This document shows positions 61,688-64,000 of a DNA stretch of 64,000 bases, piece after piece (position 1 is the stretch's first letter; each line of letters starts with the position of its first letter). Location of the stretch: NCBI RefSeq assembly GCF_900129365.1, contig NZ_FQVM01000005.1:1-64000 (forward strand), given 5' to 3'. The DNA comes from Clostridium fallax (GTDB lineage Bacteria; Bacillota; Clostridia; Clostridiales; Clostridiaceae). Made by a program: the position numbers and the translations under genes. The notes beneath the pieces are model-generated. The model ran no database searches, was not told where the DNA came from, and saw only the letters and a program-made list of their open reading frames with translations.

Positions 61688-63262
61688 TCACCTCTCATTT
61701 TCTGCAAGCCAAGATTTAATAACTTCAAAGACTTGGTCTGGTTTCTCTTGCGCATATTTTTTTATTTCTGCTTCTATATGGGTTTTCTCATCACCTTCAC
61801 CAAAATCAATTGGATCAAATTTTTGAGTTTCATTGTCAGCTATATTATCGCCTACAACCATATCTAAAATATGTTCATCTTCCTCTTTATCTTTTCTAAA
61901 TACTTTTATTATTATTATTGCTATTATTATTAGTACTAGTAATCCACCAATACCTAATCCTATATTCTTATAAAGAGATAATTTTTTATTTCTTTCAGCT
62001 TCTGAATTCATAGCGTCAATTTCTTTTTGAGCTTTAGCCTTCATAGTAGGATCAAAATCCATTCCAACTACTGAAATATCGTCTCCTCTATCTTGCTTAT
62101 AACCAATAGCTGTAGAAACAATATTTTTTATAGCTTCTTCTGTAGCTTTATCAATCTTTCCATCTACTACTACTGAACTTGTTATTCTTTTAACTTCTCC
62201 AGGAGCACTTATTACTTTACTTTCAGTTTTTCCTGTTTGATATTCAGTTTTTTGTTCTTCTTTTAAGCTTTTATTTGCTGCATTTTCCTTATTATCAATA
62301 GTATTACTCATATTATTGTCTACTGGGCTTTCACTATTTGCAGCACTTAAATCTCCATTATTAGTTTCTCTAAGAGTTTGTTGACTTGAGATAACTTTAT
62401 TAGGATCTACAACTGTTTCTGTTTTTTGTTTTGAATCAAAATCTAAAGCAACATTAATTTTAGCTTTAACCTTATTCTTACCCATTACAGGCTCTAAAAG
62501 TTCATATACATTTTTCTCTAATGCTTTTTCATAATTTTGTTCTAGTTTCTTTTGCTTTTCTATAGCTGTTGATGAAGCTCCATTTTCTTCACTTTTTTCA
62601 TCATACAATCCACTAGATAATAAATTTAAATCCTGATCAACTATTTCTATATTCTCTTTTGGAATATTTTCTGTACTACCTGCCATTAATGAAACGATAG
62701 CCTTTACCTGCTGATCACTTAACTTTTCTCCGTTTTTTAATTTTAAATAAACAGATGCTTTTCCTGGTTCTTTATCCTTTACAAACACCGAATCTTTAGA
62801 TGGTGTTATATGTACTCTTGCATTTTCTACTTGCGGAAAACTTTTTATAGTTCTCTCAAGTTCTCCTTGAATCATTCTTAGTTTCTTAATTTGAAATTCT
62901 TCATCTGTCATTCCAAAGCTACTGCCCTCATCCATAAGTTCATAACCACTACTACCATTGGATATGTCTGGGGCTAATTCTAATCTAAGTTCATCTACTT
63001 TTTCTGTTGGTACTAATATTTTTTCGCCTTCTACTTTAGTATCTACTTTAAGTTCTTTTAATTTATTAGTAATAACTTGGGCATCTTTAGTATCTAAATT
63101 TGAAAATAGAACTTTATATTTATTAGAATTTTTATATACACATAAGGTAATAATAGCTACAAGTACAGTTACTACAGAAACTATGATTGCAATTTTTACG
63201 CCTTTTCTAAGTTCTTTAAATTTTTCAAATATATTCTTAAAAGTCTCTTTCAACTTTTCCAT
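61688..63262 (-). CDS. fliF: Flagellar MS-ring protein FliF
   Basis: A 524-residue membrane ring protein with helices near residues 24-44 and 445-465. The ring-building motif of the first periplasmic domain includes SNLDTKDAQVITNKLKELKV (parts: VLFSNLDTKDAQ, ITNKLKELKV), and ARVHITPSKDSVF is conserved. The C-terminal tail EVIKSWLAENE binds FliG. I start at the ATG at 63262 after AAGGAGTG. Confidence 0.95.
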   Translation of the reverse strand: MEKLKETFKNIFEKFKELRKGVKIAIIVSVVTVLVAIITLCVYKNSNKYKVLFSNLDTKDAQVITNKLKELKVDTKVEGEKILVPTEKVDELRLELAPDISNGSSGYELMDEGSSFGMTDEEFQIKKLRMIQGELERTIKSFPQVENARVHITPSKDSVFVKDKEPGKASVYLKLKNGEKLSDQQVKAIVSLMAGSTENIPKENIEIVDQDLNLLSSGLYDEKSEENGASSTAIEKQKKLEQNYEKALEKNVYELLEPVMGKNKVKAKINVALDFDSKQKTETVVDPNKVISSQQTLRETNNGDLSAANSESPVDNNMSNTIDNKENAANKSLKEEQKTEYQTGKTESKVISAPGEVKRITSSVVVDGKIDKATEEAIKNIVSTAIGYKQDRGDDISVVGMDFDPTMKAKAQKEIDAMNSEAERNKKLSLYKNIGLGIGGLLVLIIIAIIIIKVFRKDKEEDEHILDMVVGDNIADNETQKFDPIDFGEGDEKTHIEAEIKKYAQEKPDQVFEVIKSWLAENER

Positions 63263-63277
63263 CTGTAGCACTCCTTA

Positions 63278-63580
63278 CTATAACTGCATTCTATTAACTT
63301 CTTGGTATGCCTCCAACAATTTGTTTCTAACTTGCACTGCAAGTTGTAAAGACATCTTAGCTTCTTCTGTTGCTAACATCACTTGATGTACATTTACATT
63401 TTCTCCTCTAATCATCTTATCTGTAAGTTCATTTGCTTTTATTTGATCATCATTAACTTCACCTAATTTTTCCTTAAGGGTATTTACAAAGCTAATGCCA
63501 ACCTCATTATTTTTCTTAACTTCATTACTTTTATTAAAATCAAATATTTTCTCGCTTGGTACAAAACTATTAACTCTCAT
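63278..63580 (-). CDS. fliE: Flagellar rod-MS ring adapter FliE
   Basis: A 100-residue helical protein joining rod to MS ring. The C-terminal VMLATEEAKMSLQLAVQVRNK and LLEAYQEVNRMQL are diagnostic (first part quoted as VMLATEEAKMSLQL). It lies nine bases after flgC. Confidence 0.95.
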   Translation of the reverse strand: MRVNSFVPSEKIFDFNKSNEVKKNNEVGISFVNTLKEKLGEVNDDQIKANELTDKMIRGENVNVHQVMLATEEAKMSLQLAVQVRNKLLEAYQEVNRMQL

Positions 63581-63589
63581 CTATCTCAC

Positions 63590-63997
63590 CTATCTTCCAA
63601 TCTCTAAAGCTTTCATAAACATTGATTTACTAGCATTTAATGTGTCTACATTTGCCTCATAAGCTCTTGACGAAGCTATTATATCTGCCATTTCATTTAA
63701 CACATTTACGTTAGGCATTGTTACATATCCATCTTTATCAGCATCTGGATGTGAAGGGTCATAAACTTTTCTTAGGGGAGACTTGTCCTCCTCTATTTTT
63801 ACAGCTTTAACTCCATTCATACCTAAAGCGCCATTTAAATTTTCTTGGAACACCGCAATCTTTCTTACATAAGGTTTTCCATTCTCTCCTCTTGTAGTTC
63901 TACAGTTTACTATATTAGAAGTAATTGTATCCATTCTAAGCCTTTCTGCTGAAAGACCACTAGCACTTATTCTTAATGCATTAAACATACTGTTCAT
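63590..63997 (-). CDS. flgC: Flagellar proximal rod protein FlgC
   Basis: A 135-residue proximal rod protein. N-terminal MFNALRISASGLSAERLRMD with SNIVNCRTT and the C-terminal NVNVLNEMADIIASSRAYEA are family motifs. A TAG at 63998-64000 directly before the ATG is probably the stop of flgB, which lies outside the window. Confidence 0.95.
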   Translation of the reverse strand: MNSMFNALRISASGLSAERLRMDTITSNIVNCRTTRGENGKPYVRKIAVFQENLNGALGMNGVKAVKIEEDKSPLRKVYDPSHPDADKDGYVTMPNVNVLNEMADIIASSRAYEANVDTLNASKSMFMKALEIGR

Positions 63998-64000
63998 CTA

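Overview
The window is AT-rich DNA from a spore-forming, flagellated low-GC Firmicute, most likely Clostridium sensu stricto (cluster I). The evidence is a sigF operon with linked spoVA genes, gpr and spoIIP, the hrcA-grpE-dnaK-dnaJ order behind a CIRCE operator, a CBS-type family II pyrophosphatase, and a clostridial flagellar cluster with a FliR-FlhB fusion. There are no rRNA or tRNA genes, CRISPR arrays or prophage. The only sign of a mobile element is at the extreme left edge.

Layout. 1-5.5 kb: ribose uptake and phosphorylation operon rbsK-D-A-C-B (minus strand) with LacI-type operators, and downstream a broken rbsR whose reading frame stops after 112 codons beside what looks like the end of an insertion sequence. 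5.6-10.5 kb: HrcA/CIRCE heat-shock operon. 10.9-22.4 kb: housekeeping and sporulation genes (M42 aminopeptidase, Nudix hydrolase, hemW, lepA, spoIIP, gpr, rpsT, holA, comEC). 22.7-26.4 kb: spoIIAA-spoIIAB-sigF followed by spoVAC-spoVAD-spoVAE. 26.6-39.3 kb: a membrane-anchored protein of unknown function, a Lon-like protease, deoC, a Nudix hydrolase, dinB, a small OB-fold-like protein, a Ca2+ P-type ATPase and CBS-PPase. 39.4-64 kb: one long flagellar operon on the minus strand. In transcription order it reads flgC, fliE, fliF, fliG, fliH, fliI, fliJ, fliK, flgD, a small flagellar protein, flgE, flbD, motA, motB, fliL, fliO, fliP, fliQ, fliR-flhB, flhA, flhF, flhG, a PilZ protein, sigD, a swrB-like gene, an overlooked small gene, flgF, flgG, ending at a strong terminator.

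Together the genes cover sugar import, protein quality control, forespore-specific transcription and spore germination, and construction of the flagellar basal body, hook, export apparatus and stator. FlhF, FlhG and sigma-28 handle placement and late-gene control.

Most of the window is conventional. The points worth a second look are: flgE expanded to 894 codons by five diverged ~105-residue repeats; a one-base deletion that splits flhA; hairpins lying between a strong Shine-Dalgarno and the start codon of spoIIAA (and possibly lepA); two small genes that seem to lack ATG/GTG/TTG starts (ATT upstream of flgF, ATA upstream of comEC); a ComEC without its usual nuclease-like domain; a Lon-like protease without a recognisable Walker A motif; and the interrupted rbsR. 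I see no obviously new multi-gene system such as a defence island. Starts were moved from the longest possible ORF wherever a Shine-Dalgarno clearly pointed to a later codon.
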